6,542 nt of DNA from Acidobacteriota bacterium (GTDB lineage Bacteria > Acidobacteriota > Vicinamibacteria > Vicinamibacterales > 2-12-FULL-66-21), in contig JABFWM010000563.1 of the NCBI GenBank assembly GCA_013362195.1, positions 1 through 6,542 of the forward strand, read 5' to 3'. The notes under the pieces were generated by a model that made no database searches, had not been told where the DNA came from, and saw nothing but the letters and a program-made list of their open reading frames with translations. Shown in pieces: positions 1-6,077 of the stretch. Numbering within the stretch: position 1 is the stretch's first letter; the number at the start of each line of letters is the position of its first letter. The translations under genes and the position numbers were made by a program.

Positions 1-116
1 AGCTCGAGGACCGGCTGGTCCTTCGCCACGGTGTCGCCCGGTTTCACCAGCACCCGGACGACGTCGCCCGCGGTGACGTTCTCACCGAGCTCGGGAAGCG
101 TGAATTCGGTAGGCAT
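1..116 (-). CDS. aceF: Dihydrolipoamide acetyltransferase (E2) of pyruvate dehydrogenase, N-terminal 38 codons only
   Basis: This is the start of the gene; the rest lies beyond the left edge of the window. Translation from the ATG at 116 reads MPTEFTLPELGENVTAGDVV and continues RVLVKPGDTVAKDQPVLEL. This is the first half of a biotinyl/lipoyl domain (pattern PxLGExV...VkvGDxVxxdqpl). The lysine that would carry lipoate lies outside the window. E2 forms the core of the complex, taking the acetyl group from E1 on its lipoyl arm and passing it to CoA. The ATG comes 2 bases after the aceE stop (TAG-AC-ATG), and no strong Shine-Dalgarno precedes it, so translation is probably coupled to aceE. A lipoyl domain alone could also belong to another 2-oxoacid dehydrogenase E2 or to a separate lipoyl protein. 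The position directly behind aceE makes the pyruvate dehydrogenase E2 by far the best choice. Confidence 0.88.
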   Translation of the reverse strand, partial: MPTEFTLPELGENVTAGDVVRVLVKPGDTVAKDQPVLE

Positions 117-118
117 GT

Positions 119-2806
119 CTACGACACCGCCGGATTTTTCTTCTCGGGGTCCACCCCGAGATCCTTGATCGCCTTCTGCACGACCTTCGCGTCGATCTGT
201 CCGTCCTTGAGCAGCTCCGACAAGGTCGCGATGGTCACGAACTTCGCGTCGACTTCAAAGAAGTCGCGCAGCGCGTGCCGGTCTTCGCTCCTGCCGAAGC
301 CGTCGGTGCCGAGCGACCGGATCCGGCGCGGCGCCCAGCGGTCGATCGAATCGGGCAGCACCTTCAGGTAGTCGGACGCGGCGACGAACACGCCCGGCGC
401 GTCGGCGAGACACTGCGTCACGTAGGGCACGCGCGGCTTCTCGCCGGGATGCAGCATGTTCCAGCGCTCGCAGGCGTGGCCCTCGCGATAGAGCTCCTGG
501 TAGCTCGTCACGCTCCAGACGTCGGCGGCGACGCCGTACTTCGCGAGCAGCTCCTGCGCGGCGACGACTTCGTTGAGGATCGCGCCGCTGCCGAACAGCT
601 GCGCGCGCAGCTTGGCTTTCGAGCCATTATCGAGAGTGGGTGCCGGCTTCAGCCGGTACATCCCCTTCAGGATGCCCTCGCGCGATCCCTTCGGCATCTC
701 GGGCATCGCGTACTGCTCGTTCATGACCGTCAGGTAATAGAAGATGCTCTCCCCCTCGCGATACATCCGGCGGATGCCGTCCTGGATGATGGCGGCAAGT
801 TCGTAGGCGTAGGCCGGGTCGTAGGAGATGCAGTTGGGATAGCAGAGCGAGTAGACGTGGCTGTTGCCGTCCTGGTGCTGCAGCCCTTCTCCCGCGAGCG
901 TGGTCCGGCCGGCGGTGCCGCCGAGCAGGAAGCCGCGCGCGCGCGAGTCGGCGGCGGCCCAGATCAAATCGCCGACCCGCTGGAACCCGAACATCGAGTA
1001 ATAGATGAAGAAGGGAATGGTGTTGACGGCGTGCGTCGCGTAGGCAGTGCCGGCGGCGATGAACGACGACATCGATCCCGCTTCGGTGATGCCCTCCTCG
1101 AGGATCTGCCCGTCCTTGGCCTCCTTGTAATACAGAAGGGTGTCCATGTCGACCGGCTCGTAGCGCTGGCCGACGTGCGAGTAGATGCCGACCGCGCGGA
1201 AGAGCGCCTCCATGCCGAAGGTGCGCGCTTCGTCGGGGACGATCGGGACGACCAGCTCGCCGATTTCCTTGTCGCGCAGCAGCTTCGAGAGCATCCGCAC
1301 GAACACCATCGTCGTCGACGCCTTGCGGCCGTCGGTGCCCTTGTAGAACTCCTCGAAGACGTCCTCGAAGTCCGCCTTGATTGGCGGAACCGTGACGCGG
1401 CGGCTCGGCGCCGATCCGCCGAGCGCCTTGCGCCGGTCGCGCATGTAGGTCATCTCGACGCTGTCGTCGGCCGGACGATAGAACGGCGCCTCGGCGATCT
1501 GCTCGTCGGAGATCGGGATGCCGAAGCGGGTCCGGAACGTCCGCAGGTCGGACTCGTTCATCTTCTTCTGCTGGTGGGTGATGTTCTTGCCCTCACCCGC
1601 CTCGCCGAGTCCGTAGCCCTTGATCGTCCGCGCGAGGACGACCGTCGGCTGCCCCTTCGTTTCCACCGCGACGCGGTAGGCGTTGAACACCTTCACCGGA
1701 TCGTGGCCGCCGAGGCGCAGCCGCTTCAATTGATCGTCGGAGAGGTGCCGCGCCATCTCGAGCAGCCGCGGATCGGTGCCAAAGAGGTGCTCGCGGAAAT
1801 AGGCGCCGGATTCGACCGCGTACTTCTGGAACTGCCCGTCGACGACCTCGCCGAGGCGGTTCGCGAGAATGCCGTCGTGGTCGCGCGCGAACAGCGGATC
1901 CCAGTCGCAGCCCCACAGCACTTTGACGACGTTCCAGCCGGCGCCGCGGAAGATGGCTTCGAGCTCCTGAATGATCTGGCCGTTGCCGCGCACCGGCCCG
2001 TCGAGCCGCTGCAGGTTGCAGTTGATCACCCAGATCAGGTTGTCGAGCTTTTCGCGCGCCGCGAGGCTGATCGCGCCGAGCGTCTCCGGCTCGTCGGTCT
2101 CGCCGTCGCCGAGGAACGCCCAGACCTTTCCGTTCGACGATTTCTTCAGGCCGCGATCTTCGAGGTAGCGATTGAAGCGCGCCTGGTAGATCGACATGAT
2201 CGGGCCGAGGCCCATCGACACCGTCGGGTATTGCCAGAACTCGGGCATCAGCCACGGGTGCGGATACGACGAGAGGCCGCCGCCGGCCCGCAGTTCGCGG
2301 CGGAAGTTCTCGACCTGTTCGACCGAGACGCGTCCTTCGAGAAACGCCCGCGCGTAGATGCCGGGCGAGGCGTGGCCCTGGAAATAAATGATGTCGCCGT
2401 CGCCGTCGGCCTCGGGCCCGCGGAAGAAGTGGTTGAAGCCGACCTCGTAGAGCGTCGCGGCGGAGGCGTAGGTGGAGATGTGTCCGCCAATCCCGTCGGA
2501 GACGCGATTGGCGCGGACGACCATCGCCATCGCGTTCCAGCGGATCAGGCTCTTGATGCGCCGCTCGATCTCCTGGCTGCCGGGCAGCGGCACTTCCTCT
2601 TCGGCGCGGATCGTGTTCACGTAGGGGGTGACCGCCGAGAACGGCAGCGCGACTCCCTGCATGCGCGCATGATGTCGAAGGGTCGAGAGCAGCCGCTGCA
2701 CGCGGCCGCGATCGCCCTGCTGGATGACGTAGTCGAGCGACTCGCGCCATTCGCGCTGTTCGAGTGCTTCAATCTCGGCGTTGTCGCGGGGGGCCGTGTT
2801 TCTCAT
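119..2806 (-). CDS. aceE: Pyruvate dehydrogenase E1 component, homodimeric type
   Basis: 895 codons, close to the 887 of E. coli AceE, and recognisably collinear with it from end to end. The enzyme is a cytosolic, thiamine-diphosphate and Mg-dependent decarboxylase of pyruvate that reductively acetylates the lipoyl domain of E2. Visible landmarks: GGHIST with H109 and YFQGHASPG with H145; the ThDP/Mg motif starting GDGETDEPETLG at residue 233 and closing at NCN (262-264); KNITHQQKKMN with H411, equivalent to E. coli H407; GITEAG with E575, the likely equivalent of the catalytic E571; and GEGLQHQDG with H644, equivalent to H640. The C-terminal LGTDGFGRS (about 832-840) is also conserved. No key residue is missing and the frame is intact. 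The ATG at 2806 has an AAGGA ribosome-binding site 10 bases upstream (2817-2821) and gives an N-terminus that matches the family. It is transcribed divergently from the M49-like gene and reads straight into the E2 gene. The identification is essentially certain. Confidence 0.97.
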   Translation of the reverse strand: MRNTAPRDNAEIEALEQREWRESLDYVIQQGDRGRVQRLLSTLRHHARMQGVALPFSAVTPYVNTIRAEEEVPLPGSQEIERRIKSLIRWNAMAMVVRANRVSDGIGGHISTYASAATLYEVGFNHFFRGPEADGDGDIIYFQGHASPGIYARAFLEGRVSVEQVENFRRELRAGGGLSSYPHPWLMPEFWQYPTVSMGLGPIMSIYQARFNRYLEDRGLKKSSNGKVWAFLGDGETDEPETLGAISLAAREKLDNLIWVINCNLQRLDGPVRGNGQIIQELEAIFRGAGWNVVKVLWGCDWDPLFARDHDGILANRLGEVVDGQFQKYAVESGAYFREHLFGTDPRLLEMARHLSDDQLKRLRLGGHDPVKVFNAYRVAVETKGQPTVVLARTIKGYGLGEAGEGKNITHQQKKMNESDLRTFRTRFGIPISDEQIAEAPFYRPADDSVEMTYMRDRRKALGGSAPSRRVTVPPIKADFEDVFEEFYKGTDGRKASTTMVFVRMLSKLLRDKEIGELVVPIVPDEARTFGMEALFRAVGIYSHVGQRYEPVDMDTLLYYKEAKDGQILEEGITEAGSMSSFIAAGTAYATHAVNTIPFFIYYSMFGFQRVGDLIWAAADSRARGFLLGGTAGRTTLAGEGLQHQDGNSHVYSLCYPNCISYDPAYAYELAAIIQDGIRRMYREGESIFYYLTVMNEQYAMPEMPKGSREGILKGMYRLKPAPTLDNGSKAKLRAQLFGSGAILNEVVAAQELLAKYGVAADVWSVTSYQELYREGHACERWNMLHPGEKPRVPYVTQCLADAPGVFVAASDYLKVLPDSIDRWAPRRIRSLGTDGFGRSEDRHALRDFFEVDAKFVTIATLSELLKDGQIDAKVVQKAIKDLGVDPEKKNPAVS

Positions 2807-2816
2807 CGGGGATGAA

Positions 2817-2821
2817 TCCTT
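2817..2821 (-). promoter_or_regulatory. Ribosome-binding site of aceE
   Basis: Read on the minus strand this is AAGGA, 10 bases before the ATG at 2806. It supports that ATG as the start, although the spacing is slightly long. Confidence 0.5.
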
Positions 2822-2838
2822 GAGGAATCTCGTCGGGC

Positions 2839-2844
2839 TACAAT
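2839..2844 (+). promoter_or_regulatory. Candidate -10 box for the M49-like peptidase gene
   Basis: TACAAT lies 20 bases before the ATG at 2865, in an A/T-rich patch that stands out in this GC-rich DNA. The nearest -35-like hexamer, TTGAGG at 2820-2825, is only 13 bases away, which is shorter than usual, so the -35 is uncertain. Transcription from this box would give a leader of roughly 14 bases. A second A/T-rich hexamer, TATTCT at 2850-2855, is an alternative. Confidence 0.4.
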
Positions 2845-2850
2845 CTTCCT

Positions 2851-2856
2851 ATTCTA
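2851..2856 (-). promoter_or_regulatory. Candidate -10 box for the aceE operon
   Basis: Read on the minus strand this is TAGAAT, 44 bases before the aceE ATG. No convincing -35 hexamer is visible at 16-18 bases upstream. If real, it faces the plus-strand TACAAT only a few bases away, so the two promoters would compete for polymerase in a 58-base intergenic region. This is a pattern match only. Confidence 0.25.
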
Positions 2857-2864
2857 GGCCACAA

Positions 2865-4664
2865 ATGATGACCAGAGCCACCACCGCCGATCGCCGGGCT
2901 GCAAACGGGCCCGCTCCCGGAAAACACCGACAAACACAGACGATCGTGCGGTGTTGTGCCGTGTTCCTGTGTGGCCTTCTCCTCAGACCCGGCGCGCCCG
3001 CCGACGCGGCGGCGCAGCAGAAGACGGATACCGAGATGCCCACGCTAGCCGAGCTTCAGCGAATGACGGCGCGAGTCGCGCCGGCCGAGATCGGCGCGGA
3101 TCTTTCCGCGCTCCCCAAGAACGAACGCGACGCGCTCGCGCGCCTCGTCGACGCCGCGCGCATCATGGACGCGCTGTTCCTCCGTCAGGTGTGGGCCGGC
3201 AACGACGCGCTCCTGCAGGATCTCGCGCGCCGCGCCGCCTCGCCCGCCGGTCCCCGGGCCGGCCGCGCGGAAGCCGCGCGCCTCCATTACTTCCTCATCA
3301 ACAAGGGTCCGTGGGATCGGCTCGACCACAACCGCCCGTTCGTGCCGGGCGCGCCGCCCAAGCCCGAAGCGGCGAACTTCTATCCCGCGGGCACGACGAA
3401 AGAGGAAGTACAGAAGTGGCTCGACGCGCTGTCGGGCGACGCGAAGACGGCCGCCACCGGCTTTTTCACCACCATCCGCCGCAGCGACGAGACGTTCGTC
3501 GCCGTGCCGTACAGCATCGAGTACCAAGGCGAGCTCGCGAGGGCCGCGGCGCTGCTGCGTGAAGCGGCCGGCCTGACCGCCAACGCCTCGTTGAAGACGT
3601 TTCTCTCCGCGCGCGCCGACGCGTTCCTCAGCAACGACTACTACGCCAGCGACGTCGCGTGGATGAAGCTCGACGCGCCCATCGAACCCACGATCGGGCC
3701 GTACGAGGTCTACGAAGACGAGTGGTTCAATTTCAAGGCCGCGTTCGAGGCGTTCATCACCGTGCGCGACGACGCCGAGACGCAGAAGCTGCAGTCGTTC
3801 GGCGGCCACCTGCAGGAGCTCGAGAACAACCTGCCGATCGACGCGAAGTACCGCAACCCGAAGCTCGGCGCGCTTGCGCCGATCGCCGTCGTCAACGAGA
3901 TCTTCGCCGCCGGCGACGCGAACCGCGGCGTGCAGACGGCCGCCTTCAACCTCCCGAACGACGAGCGCGTCGTCCGCGAGAAGGGCACCAAGCGCGTGAT
4001 GCTGAAGAACGTGCAGGACGCGAAGTTCAGGATGGTCCTGCTGCCGATCTCGAAGGTCGCGCTCCCGCCGGCCGATCAGGCCAGGGTCTCGTTCGACGCC
4101 TTCTTCACGCACATCCTGATGCACGAGTTGATGCACGGCCTCGGGCCGCACAACATCACCGTCAACGGCCGCCAGACGACGGTGCGGCAGGAGCTGAAGG
4201 AGACCTACAGCACGATCGAAGAAGCCAAGGCGGACGCGTCGGGCCTGTGGGCGCTGCGCTATCTCGCCGACCGGAAGCAGATCGACGCGGCGATCGCGAA
4301 GACGATGTACACGACGTTCCTGGCGTCGGCGTTCCGGTCGATCCGGTTCGGCGTCAACGAGGCGCACGGCCGCGGCATCGCCATCCAGCTCAATTACCTG
4401 CTCGACGCGGGCGCGTTCAGGACGCGTCCCGACGGCACGTTCACCGTCGATACCGGGAAGATCGCCGAGGCGGTCGCGTCACTCACACGCGACATCATGA
4501 CGCTGCAGGCCGAAGGGGATTACGGGAAGGCGAAAGGGCTGATCGACCGACTGGGCGTCGTGCGGCCGGAGGTGCAGAAGGTGCTCGACAGACTCGACGG
4601 GGTGCCCGTCGACATCGAGCCGAAGTTCACGACCGCGGCGGAGCTGACGAAGGCGGCGAAGTAG
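2865..4664 (+). CDS. Exported M49-like zinc metallopeptidase (dipeptidyl-peptidase III-related, HExxH variant)
   Basis: About 599 aa from ATG 2865 (a second ATG follows at 2868). The N-terminus has a basic stretch, a hydrophobic core CCAVFLCGLLL and a likely AxA-type cleavage site near APADAAAQQ, so the protein is probably exported. There is no good lipobox. An in-frame GTG at 2946 would give a more compact signal peptide, but it lacks a ribosome-binding site. The catalytic site is HILMHELMHGLGPHN with H420, E421 and H424, and the third ligand is probably E453 in IEEAKAD. Upstream, TIGPYEVYEDEWFNFKAAFE and GVQTAAFNLPNDERV match my recollection of the M49-like domain found in bacteria and at the C-terminus of plant NUDIX hydrolase 3. 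Classical DPP III has HExxxH; this protein has HExxH. The family removes dipeptides from peptide N-termini, but the substrate here is unknown. The neighbours do not suggest a pathway. The frame is intact. Confidence 0.85.
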   Translation: MMTRATTADRRAANGPAPGKHRQTQTIVRCCAVFLCGLLLRPGAPADAAAQQKTDTEMPTLAELQRMTARVAPAEIGADLSALPKNERDALARLVDAARIMDALFLRQVWAGNDALLQDLARRAASPAGPRAGRAEAARLHYFLINKGPWDRLDHNRPFVPGAPPKPEAANFYPAGTTKEEVQKWLDALSGDAKTAATGFFTTIRRSDETFVAVPYSIEYQGELARAAALLREAAGLTANASLKTFLSARADAFLSNDYYASDVAWMKLDAPIEPTIGPYEVYEDEWFNFKAAFEAFITVRDDAETQKLQSFGGHLQELENNLPIDAKYRNPKLGALAPIAVVNEIFAAGDANRGVQTAAFNLPNDERVVREKGTKRVMLKNVQDAKFRMVLLPISKVALPPADQARVSFDAFFTHILMHELMHGLGPHNITVNGRQTTVRQELKETYSTIEEAKADASGLWALRYLADRKQIDAAIAKTMYTTFLASAFRSIRFGVNEAHGRGIAIQLNYLLDAGAFRTRPDGTFTVDTGKIAEAVASLTRDIMTLQAEGDYGKAKGLIDRLGVVRPEVQKVLDRLDGVPVDIEPKFTTAAELTKAAK

Positions 4665-4665
4665 C

Positions 4666-4744
4666 CACCACGGGTTGGGACACGGATGAACACAGATGAA
4701 ACCGGAATGTCTTCCGTGTTCATCCGTGTGTAACCGCGGTGGTG
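4666..4744. repeat. Long imperfect inverted repeat filling the convergent intergenic gap
   Basis: The inner arms CACGGATGAACAC (4681-4693) and GTGTTCATCCGTG (4716-4728) are perfect 13-base complements around a 22-base loop. The outer arms CACCAC-GGGTT (4666-4676) and AACC-GCGGTGGTG (4732-4744) continue the pairing with a one-base bulge and a few mismatches. It lies between the stop of the M49-like gene and the stop of the oppositely oriented BON-LysM gene. A transcript of either strand would fold into a strong hairpin that could end or protect both mRNAs. No U-run follows, so it is not a classical intrinsic terminator. The phrase GGATGAACAC(A/G)GATGAA resembles dispersed palindromic repeats I recall from other environmental bacterial genomes; copy number here cannot be judged from one window. 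Confidence 0.8.
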
Positions 4745-4755
4745 ACAGGCGCCAG

Positions 4756-5160
4756 CTATCCGGGGATCCGCAGCACCTGACCGGGCTTGATCTTGTCGGG
4801 ATCGGTCAGTTGATCCTTATTCGCATTGAAGATCTTCATGTAAGCGGTGCCGTCGCCGAGGTGTTCCTTCGCGATCTTGCTGAGCGTATCGCCGGACTTC
4901 ACCGTGTAAGTTTTCTCGGCGGTCGCCGCTCCGCTGGTGCCCACGGCCTGCGCCTGCGGCATCACGCGGATATCCGCATTGATGTCTTTCTGCCAGTCGG
5001 GGATCGTCTTGAGCGCGTTCCAAATCTGGTTTTTCTCGTCCTCGGATCGCACGGTGCCGCGGAAATTCAGCCTTTCTCCTTCCTGCTGGGCTGAACCGTC
5101 GAAGCCCAGCCGCTTTGCCGTCTGGATCGCATAATCGTATTTCGCACGCAAATCGGCCAT
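4756..5160 (-). CDS. BON-LysM domain protein, similar to potassium-binding protein Kbp (YgaU)
   Basis: 134 aa with no signal peptide or membrane segment, so probably cytosolic. Residues about 1-67 look like a BON domain, with the strand-turn RLNFRGTV, the helix SEDEKNQIWNALKTIP and the strand INADIRV. A short Ala/Gly/Thr linker follows, then a LysM domain from about residue 84: YTVKSGDTLSKIAKEHLGDG, a middle YMKIFNANKDQL, and the end DKIKPGQVLRIPG. The order, length and lack of a signal peptide match E. coli Kbp (149 aa), which binds K+ in the cytoplasm. Whether this protein binds K+ is inference. The alternative is a general LysM peptidoglycan-binding protein, but the lack of an export signal argues against it. 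The ATG at 5160 is preceded by a strong AGGAGG. The gene is divergent from the GDPD gene and convergent with the M49-like gene. Confidence 0.85.
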   Translation of the reverse strand: MADLRAKYDYAIQTAKRLGFDGSAQQEGERLNFRGTVRSEDEKNQIWNALKTIPDWQKDINADIRVMPQAQAVGTSGAATAEKTYTVKSGDTLSKIAKEHLGDGTAYMKIFNANKDQLTDPDKIKPGQVLRIPG

Positions 5161-5164
5161 GTGC

Positions 5165-5170
5165 CCTCCT
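5165..5170 (-). promoter_or_regulatory. Ribosome-binding site of the BON-LysM gene
   Basis: The minus strand reads AGGAGG followed by GCAC and then ATG. It is a perfect Shine-Dalgarno core with a short 4-base gap (the run of G extends one base further). It fixes the start of this gene and contrasts with the GDPD and ATPase genes, which show none. Confidence 0.75.
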
Positions 5171-5186
5171 CTGTTTGCTTCGAATG

Positions 5187-5197
5187 GGCTTCAAGCC
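5187..5197. promoter_or_regulatory. Small palindrome in the divergent BON-LysM/GDPD control region
   Basis: GGCTTCAAGCC has perfect 5-base arms around one central base. With one extra T it extends to ATG-GGCTT-C-AAGCC-T-CAT (5184-5201). It sits 9-19 bases upstream of the TAAGAT box, where a repressor could block both divergent genes. Short palindromes are common by chance in GC-rich DNA, so this is only a candidate operator. Confidence 0.2.
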
Positions 5198-5205
5198 TCA
5201 TGCCG

Positions 5206-5211
5206 TAAGAT
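5206..5211 (+). promoter_or_regulatory. -10-like box directly in front of the GDPD start (leaderless)
   Basis: TAAGAT is followed by 6 bases and then the GTG start at 5218, the normal distance from a -10 box to the transcription start. No clear -35 is seen. Its first three bases, TAA, are also an in-frame stop that closes the GDPD frame upstream, so the start cannot be further out. Confidence 0.5.
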
Positions 5212-5217
5212 CGCGGC

Positions 5218-6057
5218 GTGCCCCGGCCTCATCCAGCGATTGATCTTCCTCGTCCGCAGGTCTTCGCGCATCGCGGCGGGGCGGCGCTGCGGCCCGAAAA
5301 CACCATCGCCGCCTTCGATCACGGGCTCGCGCTCGGGGCCGACGGCCTGGAGTTCGACGTGCACCTCTCGAGAGACGGCATCGTCGTCGTCCATCACGAC
5401 GCGTCGCTCGAACGCACCACGAACGGCCGCGGCCTGCTCGCGGCGCATACCGCCGCGGAACTCGCGCGGTTCGACGCCGGCTTTCACTTCACCCCGCGGC
5501 TGGCGCGCGAGCCGGCCGGATTTCCGTATCGCGGCGCCGGCGCGGCGATCCCGACGCTCGGCGAGGTGCTGCGGCGGTATCGCGACATTCCCGTCATCAT
5601 CGAGCTGAAGGCGAACGAACCGGAGCTGGCGCGCCGCACGATCGACGAGGTGCGCGCCGTCGACGGCCTCGATCGCATCTCGCTCGGCTCGTTCGGCACG
5701 CGGGTGCTGCGCGCCGCGCGCGCGTACGAACCGCGAATCCGCACCGGCTCGTCGCGCGAAGAGACGCGGCGGGCGCTGTATCGCTCGTGGTGCCGCTGGC
5801 CGGTGGCCGACCCGCCGTTCGATGCGTACCAGGTGCCCGAGATCGCGGGCACGACGCGCGTGGTGTCGCCGCGATTCGTCGACTACGCGCATCGGGCCGG
5901 CGTGGCGGTGCAGGTCTGGACCGTCGACGAGGAAGCCGACATGCGCCGGCTGATCGACTGGGGCATCGACGGCATCATCAGCGACCGGCCCGACGTCGCA
6001 GTCGAGGTGGTGCGGAACCCGAACCCTTCGGGCCGCTCGAACCCTTCGAACCCCTGA
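5218..6057 (+). CDS. Glycerophosphodiester phosphodiesterase (GDPD family, cytosolic type)
   Basis: 279 aa, normal for the short cytosolic form; no signal peptide or membrane segment. The enzyme class hydrolyses glycerophosphodiesters from phospholipid turnover to glycerol 3-phosphate and an alcohol, in a Ca/Mg-dependent reaction on a TIM barrel. Family residues are all present: AHRGG (H18, R19), RPENT (E27), GADGLEFDVHLSRDG (E45, D47), HHD (H60, second catalytic His), IIELK (E129, K131), VQVWTVDE (W234) and the closing GIDGIISDRPD. Exact substrate cannot be read from sequence. The start is GTG 5218: an in-frame TAA at 5206 excludes anything earlier, no other start codon occurs before the catalytic HRG, and there is no Shine-Dalgarno. 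The last dozen residues, NPNPSGRSNPSNP, lie beyond the barrel and are encoded by a GAACCC repeat. The stop is 20 bases before the ATPase ATG. Confidence 0.93.
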   Translation: MPRPHPAIDLPRPQVFAHRGGAALRPENTIAAFDHGLALGADGLEFDVHLSRDGIVVVHHDASLERTTNGRGLLAAHTAAELARFDAGFHFTPRLAREPAGFPYRGAGAAIPTLGEVLRRYRDIPVIIELKANEPELARRTIDEVRAVDGLDRISLGSFGTRVLRAARAYEPRIRTGSSREETRRALYRSWCRWPVADPPFDAYQVPEIAGTTRVVSPRFVDYAHRAGVAVQVWTVDEEADMRRLIDWGIDGIISDRPDVAVEVVRNPNPSGRSNPSNP

Positions 6058-6061
6058 ACCC
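6015..6061 (+). repeat. GAACCC repeat cluster forming the GDPD C-terminal tail
   Basis: GAACCC occurs five times, at 6015, 6021, 6039, 6048 and 6056. The 11-mer CGAACCCTTCG occurs twice (6020-6030 and 6038-6048) and is itself a small inverted repeat (CGAA-CCC-TTCG). The first copy extends to CCCGAA-CCC-TTCGGG (6018-6032). The first four GAACCC units are in the same frame and encode Asn-Pro pairs; the fifth overlaps the TGA stop. The cluster ends just before the -10 box of the next gene. Confidence 0.7.
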
Positions 6062-6070
6062 TGCTAATAT
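6062..6070 (+). promoter_or_regulatory. Extended -10 promoter of the AAA+ ATPase gene (leaderless)
   Basis: TGCTAATAT is an extended -10 (TG, one base, then TAATAT at 6065-6070). Seven bases separate it from the ATG at 6078, which would place the first transcribed base at or next to the start codon. No ribosome-binding site is visible in that gap. Confidence 0.55.
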
Positions 6071-6077
6071 CGCGATC

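Noticed and set aside
275..2815. Very long plus-strand open frame (about 846 codons) antisense to aceE
   Set aside because: aceE on the other strand matches its family from end to end. The antisense frame is open because GC-rich codon bias removes stops; its translation is dominated by Arg, Val, Asp, Ala and Leu with no recognisable domain.
2781..2864. Upstream TTG start extending the M49-like protein by 28 residues
   Set aside because: It would overlap the aceE start, skip the candidate promoter and bury the signal peptide deep inside the N-terminus. ATG 2865 is the simpler start.
3045..4367. 440-codon minus-strand frame antisense to the M49-like gene
   Set aside because: Same codon-bias effect; low-complexity Arg/Val/Glu-rich translation and no motif, while the sense frame has a complete zinc-peptidase site.
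3659..4699. 346-codon plus-strand frame overlapping the M49-like gene in another register
   Set aside because: Arg/Ala-rich shadow translation without motifs; does not indicate a frameshift because the main frame is intact through its stop.
4666..4744. Calling the inverted repeat a classical intrinsic terminator
   Set aside because: The stem is long with a large loop and bulges, and no U-run follows on either strand. A transcript-ending role is possible but not shown.
4696..5134. Small plus-strand frames across the inverted repeat and the BON-LysM gene
   Set aside because: They run antisense to a well-supported BON-LysM gene with a perfect ribosome-binding site and show no domain.
5191..5892. 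233-codon minus-strand frame antisense to the GDPD gene
   Set aside because: Arg-rich shadow; the sense frame carries every GDPD catalytic residue.
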